From: Chloroflexi bacterium TSY
GTDB lineage: Bacteria; Chloroflexota; Anaerolineae; Caldilineales; Caldilineaceae
Assembly: GCA_019217005.1 (NCBI GenBank)
Contig: JAHBNG010000004.1
Coordinates: forward strand, 124,001 to 188,000
Length of the DNA: 64,000 bases
Direction of reading: 5' to 3'
Part shown: piece after piece, positions 32,268-41,714 of the stretch
Numbering within the stretch: position 1 is the first letter of the stretch
How the letters are laid out: each line of letters starts with the position of its first letter
Translations under genes and position numbers: made by a program
Notes under the pieces: model-generated
Databases searched by the model: none
What the model was told of the DNA's origin: nothing
The model's input: the letters and a program-made list of their open reading frames with translations, nothing else

Positions 32268-33040
32268 CTACTTTTCTCGCTCCGCAACTAGTAAGTATGA
32301 TCCTGGCAGTCGTGCGACCTTTGTGACGTCTTCGTCGAAACGATAATTGTGCTCCGAAGGAAACTCACGCAAACTCAAAATCCGCATCCCAGCTTCCACT
32401 AAGGCCGTCACGATGTCACCCAAAGGAAAGACAAACTCATACTTCGGCTCCGTTCCCCGCCCCCCGCTATCAAAGTGTGTCCATCCAGGGGGACTCTCTT
32501 CCACCCGTCCCCGCTGAAAGTAATCATCCGATATCTTTACCTGTCCACCGTTCGACTCTAAGCACCACGCAACCGGATGTTCCTCATGCAATACCAACCG
32601 CCCTCCCCGACGCAATGCTCCGCTCACTGAGCGTGCCCATTGTTCGATATCGGGTAGCCAAACCAATGCACCGCCACCGGTATAGACAATATCGAAGTTT
32701 GCGGCTTGAAGATTCTCAGGGAGATTCAATACGTCTGCAACTTCAAACTGAGTTGACAAACCTGCCTCCGCCGCTTTTTCTTTGGCCAGCGCGATCTCAG
32801 CAGCCGCAATGTCAACGCCCACAGCATCTGCCCCTAAAACACTCCATGATAATGTATCCTCGCCCGTCGCACACTGCAGATGCAACAATGAGCGACCCTT
32901 CACATCCCCAGTCGTCTCAATATCACGCTCAGACAAAGTAGAACCGCCAGAAGCGAAGAACTCGGCCCCAGGAAAGCGTCTGCTGCAATCTCATCCCAGG
33001 CACGTGCATTTTGTTCTGTATATTGACTCAGATTAGACAT
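32268..33040 (-). pseudogene. Class I SAM-dependent methyltransferase, frameshifted near its start
   Basis: The ATG at 33040 opens MSNLSQYTEQNARAWDEIAADAF. The frame then changes near 32970 at a T run, and the protein continues as SGGSTLSERDIETTGDVKGRSLLHLQCATGEDTLS. The SAM motif is LHLQCATGEDTL, the acidic ribose ligand is in AVGVDIAA, and motif IV is FDIVYTGGGALVWL. The substrate is unknown. One missing T would account for the break; initiating at TTG 32936 would give a 222-residue protein lacking the N-terminal cap. Confidence 0.72.
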
Positions 33041-33226
33041 TTATCTATCGCTCCATTGGACTAATATCTTGCGAACCCATTCACTTCTGGCACAATCTAA
33101 AATCGAGTAGATATCTGATGGTTTTCACTTGTTGCTGGGCGTTCCAGTTGGCATGGTTGAGGACACCATCGGCTGCGTAGTGTAACTGAATCTATGAAAT
33201 TTGGCTCATCGGTACAACCATATAGT

Positions 33227-34048
33227 TCATTGGCTTATTTCACTCTCCAGGATCTCACGAACTTGTGGGCTAGCATCTCGCAGCAATCGCTGAAGATACC
33301 CATCGCCTTTCGGATCATCAGGATAGTAGAGAGTGGAACCTGCCGCCAGAAGCATCCGCACCAATGTGATGTAGAGATCCTGGCGTTCCTCTGTGCCACC
33401 CGAATAGCGAGAACCGTGTACCGCCCAACCGATTGGTGAAGTGCCATGGGTTGCATCAAAGACGTCAAGAGGTGCGCCTGCTTCAATCAGCAATCGAGCA
33501 TTCTCGGGCTGCCCAAACCAAGCGGCTTGGTGTAGAGGGGTTCCCGAATCGAGACCCGGTGCAGTCAGGTCAGCACCTGCTTCAATCAACAAGCTCACGG
33601 GCTGCGATTCGTTGCGGCCAGCCACATCTGCCAACAATCGATCTTCTTCAGGGTTACCCGTCCGGGCTGTACCAGGATGAACCGTAAGAATCTTTCGTGC
33701 CTCATCCAGATCTCCATTCACTATCGCCACCGCCAGCCGATCTGCCTCATTGAGTGTGGTGCTAGCCCCCCGCATCTGCAATAATTCTGCCACCTCATCA
33801 AACCCACGGCGGATTGCATGGGCGTAAGCCGTCTTGCCACCAACCGTTTTGGCATCGATTTCGGCCCCATGATCAAGAAGAATCTCCACGGCAGTCGCTC
33901 GACGGCGACGAGTCGCGACGTGAAGGGGAGACTCCGATAGAGCACCTCCCTGCATATTTGGATCCGCGCCTTCATCTAACATACGACGTAGAACGTCATC
34001 GCCGTCCACTCCATAATTCAAGTCGAGCAAGACATGAAGCATCATCAT
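33227..34048 (-). CDS. Ankyrin-repeat protein
   Basis: 273 residues with at least five ankyrin repeats, e.g. SPLHVATRRRRATAVEILLDHG (about residue 40), TAYAHAIRRGFDEVAELLQMRG (about 72), VSLLIEAGADLTAPGLDSGT (about 150) and TPLHQAAWFGQPENARLLIEAG (about 170). No signal peptide or enzymatic domain. Ankyrin repeats bind protein partners; in bacteria the targets are mostly unknown. Stands alone on the minus strand 41 bases from the DUF2293 gene. Confidence 0.85.
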   Translation of the reverse strand: MMMLHVLLDLNYGVDGDDVLRRMLDEGADPNMQGGALSESPLHVATRRRRATAVEILLDHGAEIDAKTVGGKTAYAHAIRRGFDEVAELLQMRGASTTLNEADRLAVAIVNGDLDEARKILTVHPGTARTGNPEEDRLLADVAGRNESQPVSLLIEAGADLTAPGLDSGTPLHQAAWFGQPENARLLIEAGAPLDVFDATHGTSPIGWAVHGSRYSGGTEERQDLYITLVRMLLAAGSTLYYPDDPKGDGYLQRLLRDASPQVREILESEISQ

Positions 34049-34089
34049 ACACCTCTCAATATCCGGTGGTATACATCAACTCATCCAAA

Positions 34090-34767
34090 TTAGCGCCCCT
34101 GCCAATCAGCAAGAACATCAGCAATCTGATCCGATACTTGCGAACGGGCATCATACCGATCGTATCCCGCCATGAGCAGCTCGTCATAGTCCGTCTCAAC
34201 ATGGCGGATATGCGCGCTCACAGCTAATCGCACCATGTCAGAATCCAACTGCTTTGCGGCTGCGCTCCGCCCAACTCGGCCGCTATATTTTAGACAAGCG
34301 TGTTCCGCAATCGACTGTGCTCGCCCCGATGGACAATGGGGAAACAGACTCTGGATCTCACCTGCAAATCGCTCCACATATTGGCGATCCAACTCTTCTC
34401 GACGTATGGCGTTCCGCTGGCGCCGCCGTTCCCGTACTTCTGCATCTGCCAGGCATTCCTCCTCAGCTTGATCCAAGGCAGCCTCTTCAACCAGCAGACC
34501 TTGACGCTCATAACGTTTACGCGTCCGGCTCCACTTGAGAACCACCGCCCACAGCCGCGAATGTTTCTTTGAGCGCCGAGTCAAAGCTGCATCGCCAGAT
34601 GCGAGAAAGACCAAGTGGTCCAGGTCGGCGCAATCTAAACAGAGTGCACCCTTTTCACGGTCCAGCGTGATCCAGGCGCTTCGTCCAAGCTCGCGTTCAC
34701 ACTCACCACAAACAGAATCCCGTCTCGAGATAAAAACTTTGAGATCATCTGTCTTTTTCGTCGTCAT
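34090..34767 (-). CDS. DUF2293 domain protein
   Basis: 225 residues from the ATG at 34767 (MTTKKTDDLKVF). A longer in-frame start is possible, but its extra residues are Arg-rich and atypical. The N-terminal zinc-ribbon-like part has CGECERELG and CLDCADLDHL. VFLASGDAALTRRSKKHSRLWAVV is characteristic of DUF2293. The C-terminal half has IQSLFPHCPSGRAQSIAEHAC and VGRSAAAKQLD. The function is unknown; the zinc ribbon and basic helix suggest nucleic-acid binding. Confidence 0.85.
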   Translation of the reverse strand: MTTKKTDDLKVFISRRDSVCGECERELGRSAWITLDREKGALCLDCADLDHLVFLASGDAALTRRSKKHSRLWAVVLKWSRTRKRYERQGLLVEEAALDQAEEECLADAEVRERRRQRNAIRREELDRQYVERFAGEIQSLFPHCPSGRAQSIAEHACLKYSGRVGRSAAAKQLDSDMVRLAVSAHIRHVETDYDELLMAGYDRYDARSQVSDQIADVLADWQGR

Positions 34768-34834
34768 CTTAACATTTCCCCACCGCCGCCTCCTACAGTG
34801 AAACCTGATAGAGAACGATAGTTTTCGCCGACCG

Positions 34835-34900
34835 ATCTTCCCGGAAGGGGTCACAGATCGGCCCGTCTACCCTGCAATATCTGACCCCTTCCGGGAAGAT
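34835..34900. repeat. CTTCCCGGAAGGGG palindrome, copy 1
   Basis: A perfect 19-base inverted repeat (34835-34853 against 34882-34900) around a 28-base loop, upstream of the DUF2293 gene. A second copy lies at 47983. Confidence 0.8.
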
Positions 34901-35000
34901 TCAGAACTCGCGTTTTCAAACTGACTTCACTTTAGGAACTTGATTGATACAAACTGGAGTTTACTTGTTTAGCAAAAAAACTTGTGCAATCAGAACAATT

Positions 35001-36008
35001 TTAACCGATGTTATGACTGAGTTGACGGATATACTCGGCCGATGAACGGTTCAATATTTCTGCTCTGCGTTCATATAACCAGTCGAACGATTCCAAATTC
35101 TTGTAAGCAGCCTCTACGCTTTCATACTTAAATAGCCAGTAAGCAAACATTAACTGAACCGACAACATGACAAACCAAAGAGCGTCTCGTTCGGACGTTG
35201 ACAGAGGCTCGACCTGCTCATATCCAAGCAAAATGTACGGAAAATTGTCAAGCCAGTTTGCGTGAGTTTGAATCCCGAAAAGATGAGCTTTGGCGAAATC
35301 TGCCATCAAATAACCAATGTCGTAAATCCGCGGTCCACGCGGTAGATGGTCCAGATCAATAAATCCCGATACATCACCCTCATAGACCAAAATATTGCCG
35401 CCATGACAATCCCCATGAATATGCTGCATTGGTAGATTCGCCAGAGCAGCATCCATCTCTGGCAGCAGCGTTGCAACGGTTTCTTCGAACTTTTTTGACT
35501 TTTCCTCTGTCAAAGAGCATAGAATCTGAGGGATCACCTGGTCTCTCAAGTTCTGGGTCAAATTCATGGTCCAAGAGTCAACGACTCCAGGATATTCGGC
35601 AAGTGCCCGATGCAAGTTGGCCACTGCTCGCCCCATATTTCGATACACGACACGTTTGTCAACAGGGCCAACATCACCTTTGTCAGTTGGCAAAACAGGA
35701 AGCAACAGATAGGTGCCATCTATGCTTTCAATCAATCGCTGCTCATTGTCCGCCAAGATAGGCACCGCAACTGGTACGCCACTCTCATCCAAATATTGGA
35801 GCACATCACATTCTGTCGCAACGGTCACTTTGGCCTCTGGTCGATCTAGATCGTGCTTTAGAACAAAGCGTTCACCCCTCTGCGTGGTCACAAAAAACGT
35901 ATTAACCAGAAGCCCGACAGGTTTCTCGTGCGTCGATTCAATCTCCGACACTGCACCAATCCGCTGTCCCCAAAACCGTAATACCTCCCGAATCCGTTGT
36001 TGATCCAT
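35001..36008 (-). CDS. Phosphotransferase (APH/choline-kinase-like) family protein
   Basis: 335 residues with the aminoglycoside-phosphotransferase fold: RFVLKHDL (ATP-binding lysine, about residue 50), HIHGDCHGGNILV (catalytic loop with Asp and Asn, about 195) and GFIDLDHLPRGPRIYDIGYLM (metal-binding Asp, about 215). It resembles homoserine-kinase-II-like enzymes that phosphorylate small alcohols. The substrate is unknown; antibiotic resistance is not implied. Divergent from the dehydrogenase gene at 36310. Confidence 0.85.
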   Translation of the reverse strand: MDQQRIREVLRFWGQRIGAVSEIESTHEKPVGLLVNTFFVTTQRGERFVLKHDLDRPEAKVTVATECDVLQYLDESGVPVAVPILADNEQRLIESIDGTYLLLPVLPTDKGDVGPVDKRVVYRNMGRAVANLHRALAEYPGVVDSWTMNLTQNLRDQVIPQILCSLTEEKSKKFEETVATLLPEMDAALANLPMQHIHGDCHGGNILVYEGDVSGFIDLDHLPRGPRIYDIGYLMADFAKAHLFGIQTHANWLDNFPYILLGYEQVEPLSTSERDALWFVMLSVQLMFAYWLFKYESVEAAYKNLESFDWLYERRAEILNRSSAEYIRQLSHNIG

Positions 36009-36309
36009 GTTCCCTCATACCCATGTGAGAAATATATAACGTGCCTACAGTCGACAATCGATCTCAATTTTACCATAGACGACAAAATACAGAATACCAG
36101 AATAACCACTGCTAATCGCTTATTCATTCAGCCGACATCTTGCATTGTATAATACCACGAAGTGCTTATCCGAAAAGCTCTATGATGATGCATTCTTACC
36201 CAAGAAGCCAGCAAAACTCACAACCACTTTTCCGATAAGTTCTGAAGCGGGCGAAAACCGCCTCAAATTGAAACTCAAACAAGATATCTACACAGAAATC
36301 GAGCAAATC

Positions 36310-37206
36310 ATGTCACACAATAAACCGACCATTGGCTTTATCGGCCTGGGCGATATGGGTGGTCACATGTCGCGGAACCTGATGAAAGCTGGCTATCCGT
36401 TAATCGGCTATGACTTAAACGAGGAACGTCTGGCAGCGGCCGTTTCTGCTGGTGCAGTGCAAGGCACCAGTATCGAGCACGTTGTCGTCCAAAGCGATGT
36501 CATTGCAACCAGTCTACCTAGTTCGGAAACTTTTGTACAAGTATCGGAACAAGAACTGCTACCCAACGCCCACTCTAACCAAATCGTGATTGACTTTGGC
36601 ACAGTCACCCCATCCGAGACGCGACGGTTGGCGTCGCGCTTTGCAGATCAACACATTGATCTGCTTGATGTTCCAGTAAGTGGCGGGCCACGTGGTGCCG
36701 AACATGCGCAGCTCTACATGTTTGTTGGTGGCAAACAAGAAACGGTTGTCCGATGTCGTCCCATCCTAGAGGCGGTTGGCGGACCCGATCGTATCACCTA
36801 CTGTGGTCCGGCTGGTTGCGGGCAGGTGGTCAAGGGGGTCAATCAACTGATGATGGGTCTCGTCGATGCCGCTTATCTGGAGGCAATTTCGTTTGGTGTC
36901 AATGAGGGAATAGATATCAACGTGATCCAACAAGCCATTGGCACGGGTGGCCGTTGGCGCAGCAACTTTAACCATACCGCCCAGCGAATCGCAGATGGTA
37001 ATGGGATGAATGTCGGGGTCAAGTTTCGCGAGCTACCCTATTTCTTGCGATCTGCAGAGGAGACAGGTTTCGAGCTACCGATGACGCGAGTACTACGTGA
37101 CTATTGCGAAAAAGGTGAACGCATCACAATCGACGATCACAGAGAAGCGCCATCGTATTGGCATGAATTGACAAAGGGATCATTCAGCGCACAAACGACC
37201 CCATAA
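36310..37206 (+). CDS. NAD(P)-dependent beta-hydroxyacid dehydrogenase (3-hydroxyisobutyrate dehydrogenase family)
   Basis: 298 residues from the ATG at 36310 (MSHNKPTIGFIGLGDMGGHMSRNL). An upstream in-frame start would add 55 residues without family likeness. The Rossmann motif GFIGLGDMG is followed by VPVSGGPRGAE (substrate loop, about residue 120) and KGVNQLMMG with the catalytic lysine (about 175). The family oxidises short beta-hydroxyacids such as hydroxyisobutyrate or tartronate semialdehyde. It converges on a sugar-acid dehydratase-like gene with 23 bases of overlap, consistent with sugar-acid breakdown. Confidence 0.9.
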   Translation: MSHNKPTIGFIGLGDMGGHMSRNLMKAGYPLIGYDLNEERLAAAVSAGAVQGTSIEHVVVQSDVIATSLPSSETFVQVSEQELLPNAHSNQIVIDFGTVTPSETRRLASRFADQHIDLLDVPVSGGPRGAEHAQLYMFVGGKQETVVRCRPILEAVGGPDRITYCGPAGCGQVVKGVNQLMMGLVDAAYLEAISFGVNEGIDINVIQQAIGTGGRWRSNFNHTAQRIADGNGMNVGVKFRELPYFLRSAEETGFELPMTRVLRDYCEKGERITIDDHREAPSYWHELTKGSFSAQTTP

Positions 37207-38296
37207 TCTCTTCTGCTGTACGATGGCTATATTCAAATGCCTCTACTGGCTGAATGGGATGCGCGTCAATCGCATCCTCATCAATATCGACACCCAGTCC
37301 TGGTGCATCCGGCACGCGAATCAGCCCATCTGCTTCTGGCACGGCACCTGGGGCCACTTCATATCGCCACGGTACGTCATCTGCCTTGTGTTCCAGGAAG
37401 ATGCAGTTGGGAATCGAGGCCAATACATGCACATTCGCCATCTCGACAATCGGACCAACTGAGCCATCGTGCGGAGCGACGGTTACAGATTGCGCTTCGG
37501 CCATAGCTGCCAGTTTTTTGAGTTCGGTAATCCCCCCGAGTCGGGTCGTTTCCGGCTGCACAATGTCCACTAAGTTGCGGGCGAGAAGTTCGGTAAAAGA
37601 CCACTTGGCGGTGAAGCGTTCACCTGTGGCAAGGGGAATGTTGACCTTGTCCGCGACTTTGGCAAACGCCTCGACGTTTTCGGGGATCACCGGATCTTCT
37701 AGAAAGATGGGGCGATATGGTTCACATGCTCGGCCCAACTGAATGGCAGCAGCTGGCGTAAACTCGGCATGACAATGAACGCCAATTTCGGCTTCATAGC
37801 CTATGGCCTCGCGTAGAGTTTTCAAAACTTCTGAACTGGGCGCACATTTGAATGCTTTGTATCCCCGATCCAATAGACGTTTGGCCGCTTCGGGTGTGCT
37901 GGCATGACCATAAACGGGGATTGCATTGCGCAGTTTACCACCGAGTAACTCGTAGACCGGAACACCCAGCGCCTTGCCTTTGATATCCCACAAAGCCATG
38001 TCGATTGCGCTAACAATACCGCCGCGTACTGCCCCCGTTGCACCATGTCCGTGCAGAATGTCATAGAGACGCAGCCAAATCCGCTCGATCTCAAATGGGT
38101 TTTCTTCCACCAAGAAGAATTTCAATTCCTCAATACCCTTGGCCACCAAAAAGGGCCAGCCGCCACCTTCCCCTACACCTGTCACACCCTCATCTGTAAA
38201 AACTTTGACAAACAGCCAGTTACGACCACGGGGCCGACCAGCTTGATTGCTCTCATTTGCATTGACCAGATAGGTCTTTACATCGGTAATCTTCAT
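37184..38296 (-). CDS. Enolase-superfamily dehydratase (mandelate racemase/galactonate dehydratase-like)
   Basis: 370 residues. The N-terminal capping domain has GEGGGWPFLVAKG. The barrel has GVHCHAEF (about residue 195), IFLEDPVIPEN (metal Glu, about 220), PLATGERF (metal Glu, about 245) and VAPHDGSVGPI (His-Asp dyad, about 297). The overall pattern is closest to galactonate dehydratase relatives, which remove water from sugar acids. The first metal ligand, normally Asp in the GVDxH strand, reads as His here. Sits 3' to 3' with the dehydrogenase gene. Confidence 0.85.
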   Translation of the reverse strand: MKITDVKTYLVNANESNQAGRPRGRNWLFVKVFTDEGVTGVGEGGGWPFLVAKGIEELKFFLVEENPFEIERIWLRLYDILHGHGATGAVRGGIVSAIDMALWDIKGKALGVPVYELLGGKLRNAIPVYGHASTPEAAKRLLDRGYKAFKCAPSSEVLKTLREAIGYEAEIGVHCHAEFTPAAAIQLGRACEPYRPIFLEDPVIPENVEAFAKVADKVNIPLATGERFTAKWSFTELLARNLVDIVQPETTRLGGITELKKLAAMAEAQSVTVAPHDGSVGPIVEMANVHVLASIPNCIFLEHKADDVPWRYEVAPGAVPEADGLIRVPDAPGLGVDIDEDAIDAHPIQPVEAFEYSHRTAEEIMGSFVR

Positions 38297-38619
38297 AATA
38301 GTCTCTCTTAGGCCCTTAAGGGATCAACATCGGCAACTTTTTGTCGATATGAACAAGATTCCAAGAACACTCATTAAACATTCAGCAATTGACAATTCGT
38401 TAGGCGCTTGCTCGCTTATATCGACGAAAAGATGTCAAGATAGTTGGGGAATAGAGTTAGCGTGTGTTACTCTGCAACCGCTCAATTCTCAAACAGCAAC
38501 GAATCACCTAATCGCTCTTTTCTCCGGCTTCTCTAAAGGTTTCTTGAATTTGTTCCAATCATATGCTTTGAGATCTCAGAAAGGCTTCATATTTCCTCGT
38601 TTGCATCTTCAGCCCCTCT
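38297..38619. other. Intergenic region, no gene supported
   Basis: About 320 bases between two minus-strand genes. An open plus-strand frame of 97 codons has no recognisable motif or ribosome site. No repeats of the families seen elsewhere. Confidence 0.45.
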
Positions 38620-39381
38620 TCAAACTAGCTTCTGAGCAATAAGCAATTCTGAATGCTCAGTTGACTCGATCCCTCTGTTAGTCCCATATGTTTCCACAAT
38701 TTTCTTCACTGCTTGCCAGTCTTTCTCTGGGTTGAACTCTTCCGGTAATGGAATCGCCTTCAGATAAAATATCAATGATCGAAGATCGCGAAACCAGCAC
38801 GGCACTTCAAATTCACCCGTCGCAATGATACGGCAACCAGCCTCTCGAAATTGACTGAGAATATCTGGCAATGACCACCACCAATCTGGACCATAACTCT
38901 CAGGTGTCCATCCAAATGCTTCTAGCAAGTTCAGGTTGATTCGTCGTCCCACCTGTTCTGTAATAAAGTAGCCATCAGGTCGCAAGACACGAGCGATTGG
39001 TTCTGCATAGACACCACAATGGCTATTCAATACCAGATCAAAGGATCCATCTTCGAAGTTTAGATTTGCAGCCTCCATGTTCATGAATTCAACATTCGAT
39101 ACCTGTTTTTCCGTTTGGTTTTTAAGTGCAGTCTCAATCTGTGCGGGCCAACTATCAATCGCAATGGCACTCTTGAAGTAGGGAGCAAGGGTCAGAAACA
39201 GTTCACCACCACCCGTGCCAATATCAAGTATGTGATCAGACGGCCTCATATAAGTTTTAACAACATCAACATAGGACCAAGGCATTGGTGCGTACTCAAT
39301 CTGGACAGGAGAGAAATCCCACCCCCTAAGATTACCCACTTCGTCGAAAATTTGTTGTACAGTCTGATATGTGATGTCCAT
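38620..39381 (-). CDS. Class I SAM-dependent methyltransferase
   Basis: 253 residues with the SAM-binding motif LDIGTGGGELFLTL (about residue 52), AIAIDSWPAQIE (acidic ribose ligand, about 75), FDLVLNSHCGVY (motif IV, about 118) and VLRPDGYFITEQVG. The family acts on small molecules; the substrate is unknown. It follows the DUF1028 operon on the same strand at a distance of 27 bases and may be its last gene. Confidence 0.88.
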   Translation of the reverse strand: MDITYQTVQQIFDEVGNLRGWDFSPVQIEYAPMPWSYVDVVKTYMRPSDHILDIGTGGGELFLTLAPYFKSAIAIDSWPAQIETALKNQTEKQVSNVEFMNMEAANLNFEDGSFDLVLNSHCGVYAEPIARVLRPDGYFITEQVGRRINLNLLEAFGWTPESYGPDWWWSLPDILSQFREAGCRIIATGEFEVPCWFRDLRSLIFYLKAIPLPEEFNPEKDWQAVKKIVETYGTNRGIESTEHSELLIAQKLV

Positions 39382-39408
39382 AGTCCCCGATCCTAGATAG
39401 CATACTCG

Positions 39409-39719
39409 TTATGCGAAACCGTGCCGCTCTTCGCTACTATGTTCCCACTGACTCACAGCCTCCTCGCCTACATGCTCAGCGATCCAACTGCACAACGTCA
39501 CGTCTTCCGGCGTTGGATCATAGCGCCCATTCGCGCTCGTCGCCCAGCCCAGCAATTGGCGGCGAATTGGGTCTACTTGATCCAACAAATGGTCGATCTG
39601 CATATCATACTAGCGAATCCTTCGATATTGTCAACCGGACGGACGCGCAGCAGAATATGTTTTTCGCGACGCAGAATATCAATGGTCTGTATGATGGCGG
39701 GATCAGATAGTTCAAACAT
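39409..39719 (-). pseudogene. Small hypothetical protein, probably frameshifted
   Basis: The ATG at 39719 opens MFELSDPAIIQTIDILRR. The frame then shifts near 39600 and continues as MQIDHLLDQVDPIRRQLLGW to a stop at 39409. The whole would be about 100 residues. Not recognised. If the family B element upstream is removed, this start lies only 7 bases after the DUF1028 stop, so the two were one operon. Two very small genes is the alternative. Confidence 0.5.
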
Positions 39720-39790
39720 GATCCCCCTACCCGCTTTCCCGCAACTGATCGTTCTTTGCCTGTTGCGCAATAATATCTTCAATAATTTTG

Positions 39791-39946
39791 GGGGTGGTTC
39801 AGAATTAGGTTTACACTTTTGATACATAGATAAAAATCTATATTGAGGTCATTTTCTGCCTGAGCATGGCTCAAAGTAGAAAATATAAACATCTTTTCTC
39901 TTTGCAAAAATGTAAACCTAATTGTCCGCCTAAAATGAACCACCCC
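39791..39946. mobile_element. Family B non-autonomous element (156 bp), copy 3
   Basis: GGGGTGGTTCA ends with the 8-bp direct repeat TAATTTTG (39783-39790, 39947-39954). It is inserted in the 3' end of the DUF1028 gene and is nearly identical to copies 1 and 4. Confidence 0.93.
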
Positions 39947-40616
39947 TAATTTTGGTATCGTAAATTCCGGCCGGTTTGGCCGCAGTGGGGAGAAGTTGCT
40001 TGAAGGGGAGATATTCCTTTTTGGACTCCTCGTAAATCCGTCGCAACTCCACGACAGGATCGGGATGGTCATCCACTCGGAGATCAAGATGAGGATAGAC
40101 TTCCGTACTCATGATGTACAAAGCTGCGGACTGCCGCCCGCGTTTGTCTCCGCCGGCTGCCTGACCTGCTTCCAACGCCAGGAGCAACCGTTCAGCAAAC
40201 TCCTGGCCTTCACTCTCTTGGTAGGCTCGCGCTGTCTCCAGAATCGTTGCTTCGCTGACGAGCATGTTTCCTGCCACTGAGAAATGATCAAAAGTACGAT
40301 GACCAGACCAGTCGATGGTCTCATCGCCAGTAAAGCCAGCCGTGCGCCCCTTACTGTCGACCAAATGAATCTGGCGGTGTTCTCGCCCCTCATCGCTTTT
40401 AAGCAGAATCTCCAAAACATCTTCTACTTCCACACCCTGGGACAACAGATTCAAACCACGTGGCCCAAAGGTTGGATTGACAAATGCCTGGGTAGCAACC
40501 GCCCCCACGCCAGACCGAGCAAATGGACAGAGCGAGCCGACACCCAAAAACTTGGTCGTCACGGCGATACCCGTTATACCAGTTGGTTTATCCCAAGCAG
40601 CAATAGAAAAGGTCAT
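39930..40616 (-). CDS. DUF1028 family protein, C-terminus replaced by an element
   Basis: 228 residues from the ATG at 40616 (MTFSIAAWDKPTGITGIAVTT), chosen for family likeness and the GAGACA ribosome-site-like run. The Ntn-hydrolase-like start has T2 as a potential nucleophile. GVGAVATQAFVNPTFGPRGL and SGHRTFDHFSVAGNMLV follow. The protein ends KIRGGSF, the last residues read from the family B element. Without it the gene ends at 39727 and encodes 241 residues. DUF1028 genes often neighbour dipeptide transport genes, as here. Loss of the tail may be tolerated. Confidence 0.85.
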   Translation of the reverse strand: MTFSIAAWDKPTGITGIAVTTKFLGVGSLCPFARSGVGAVATQAFVNPTFGPRGLNLLSQGVEVEDVLEILLKSDEGREHRQIHLVDSKGRTAGFTGDETIDWSGHRTFDHFSVAGNMLVSEATILETARAYQESEGQEFAERLLLALEAGQAAGGDKRGRQSAALYIMSTEVYPHLDLRVDDHPDPVVELRRIYEESKKEYLPFKQLLPTAAKPAGIYDTKIRGGSF

Positions 40617-40699
40617 AATTGTCTCCTTGAAAGGTTGCAGGTTGCAAAGTTGCGGGGTCGCAAAGCGACACAACGAGTCATCCCGCCATCTTGTCATCT

Positions 40700-41581
40700 T
40701 CAAAGTCGCGGATCCAGCGCATCATTCAATCCATCTCCCACCACGTTCAGGCTGAGGACTGTCACGAAGATCATCAGTCCTGGAAAGAAAGAGAACCAAG
40801 GCGCTTCCCGCACCCAGTCCCGACCGAAGCTGAGCATGGATCCCCAGGATGGTTCCGGGGGTTGCGTACCCAATCCCAAAAAAGAGAGAGCAGCTTCGGC
40901 CAAAATTGCATAAGCCAGCGAGAGGGTTGTCTGCACAGTGATAGCGCCCAAGGTGCCAGGAAAGATATGCGTCCAAAGGATACGTCTGGATGTGGAACCA
41001 CTGGCACGGGCGGCTTCTACATAGTCCAATTCCTTCAGCGAAAGGGTAGAACCGCGCACGATGCGGGCAAAGATGGGGATGTAGACGATCCCGATTGCGA
41101 TCATGACATTAAACGTGGACGGACCGAGCAGAGCCATGATGGAGATCGCCAGCAGAATCGCGGGAAAGGCAAAGATAACATCCATCACGCGCATGATAAT
41201 GGCGTCAATCCAGCCACCAAAGTAACCCGCGAATAATCCTAGAAGAATGCCCGTGGTGGCTGCAATCCCAACGGCAATCATACCGACCTGAAGAGAAATC
41301 CGTGCTCCATGAATCACCCTGGAAAAGATGTCACGACCAAAATCGTCGGTGCCGAAGAGATGAACCAGCGACGGTGACTGCAGCCGATCCGCCATCTCCA
41401 TCACCAAAGGGTCATATGGAGCCAGTTGATTGGGGAGCAATGCGCAAAGGAGCAGCAGCCCGATAATGGCCAATCCAGCCAAGGCCAGCCGATGACGACG
41501 GAAGCGAGCCAATGCACGCTGAAACGGACGGTTGACGCTCGACGACTGACCGAGCAGGTCATGTCTTTCTTCTACACTCAT
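40700..41581 (-). CDS. Dipeptide-type ABC importer permease (DppC-like)
   Basis: 293 residues, six membrane helices. It has the N-terminal OppC segment (LFGTDDFGRDIFSRVIHGARISL, about residue 75) and the cytoplasmic EAA loop (DYVEAARASGSTSRRILWTHIFPG, about 185), which docks onto the ATPase. Pairs with the DppB-like gene upstream at 41715; together with the binding protein at 42823 and the fused ATPase at 44510 it makes a full importer. Confidence 0.92.
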   Translation of the reverse strand: MSVEERHDLLGQSSSVNRPFQRALARFRRHRLALAGLAIIGLLLLCALLPNQLAPYDPLVMEMADRLQSPSLVHLFGTDDFGRDIFSRVIHGARISLQVGMIAVGIAATTGILLGLFAGYFGGWIDAIIMRVMDVIFAFPAILLAISIMALLGPSTFNVMIAIGIVYIPIFARIVRGSTLSLKELDYVEAARASGSTSRRILWTHIFPGTLGAITVQTTLSLAYAILAEAALSFLGLGTQPPEPSWGSMLSFGRDWVREAPWFSFFPGLMIFVTVLSLNVVGDGLNDALDPRL

Positions 41582-41714
41582 AAAGGATTATTCAAAGTAG
41601 GTCCATACCTGTCAATTTGAGCTGTAATCAGTAGGCCAGTATTCGATCAGTCGGTATTCAGCGAGCGAGTAACGTGTAAGCATTTTCTCTCCAGCCAACG
41701 GAAAAGATAGCTGA

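Noticed and set aside
32268..32936. Treating the methyltransferase as a complete gene from TTG 32936
   Set aside because: A clear in-family N-terminus continues upstream in another frame to an ATG at 33040, so a frame break is the better reading.
36145..36309. Longer N-terminus for the dehydrogenase gene
   Set aside because: The extra 55 residues have no likeness to the family, and the Rossmann motif normally begins within ten residues of the start, as it does from 36310.
38349..38642. 97-codon plus-strand frame in the gap before the methyltransferase
   Set aside because: No motif or ribosome site, and it runs into the 3' end of the gene on the other strand.
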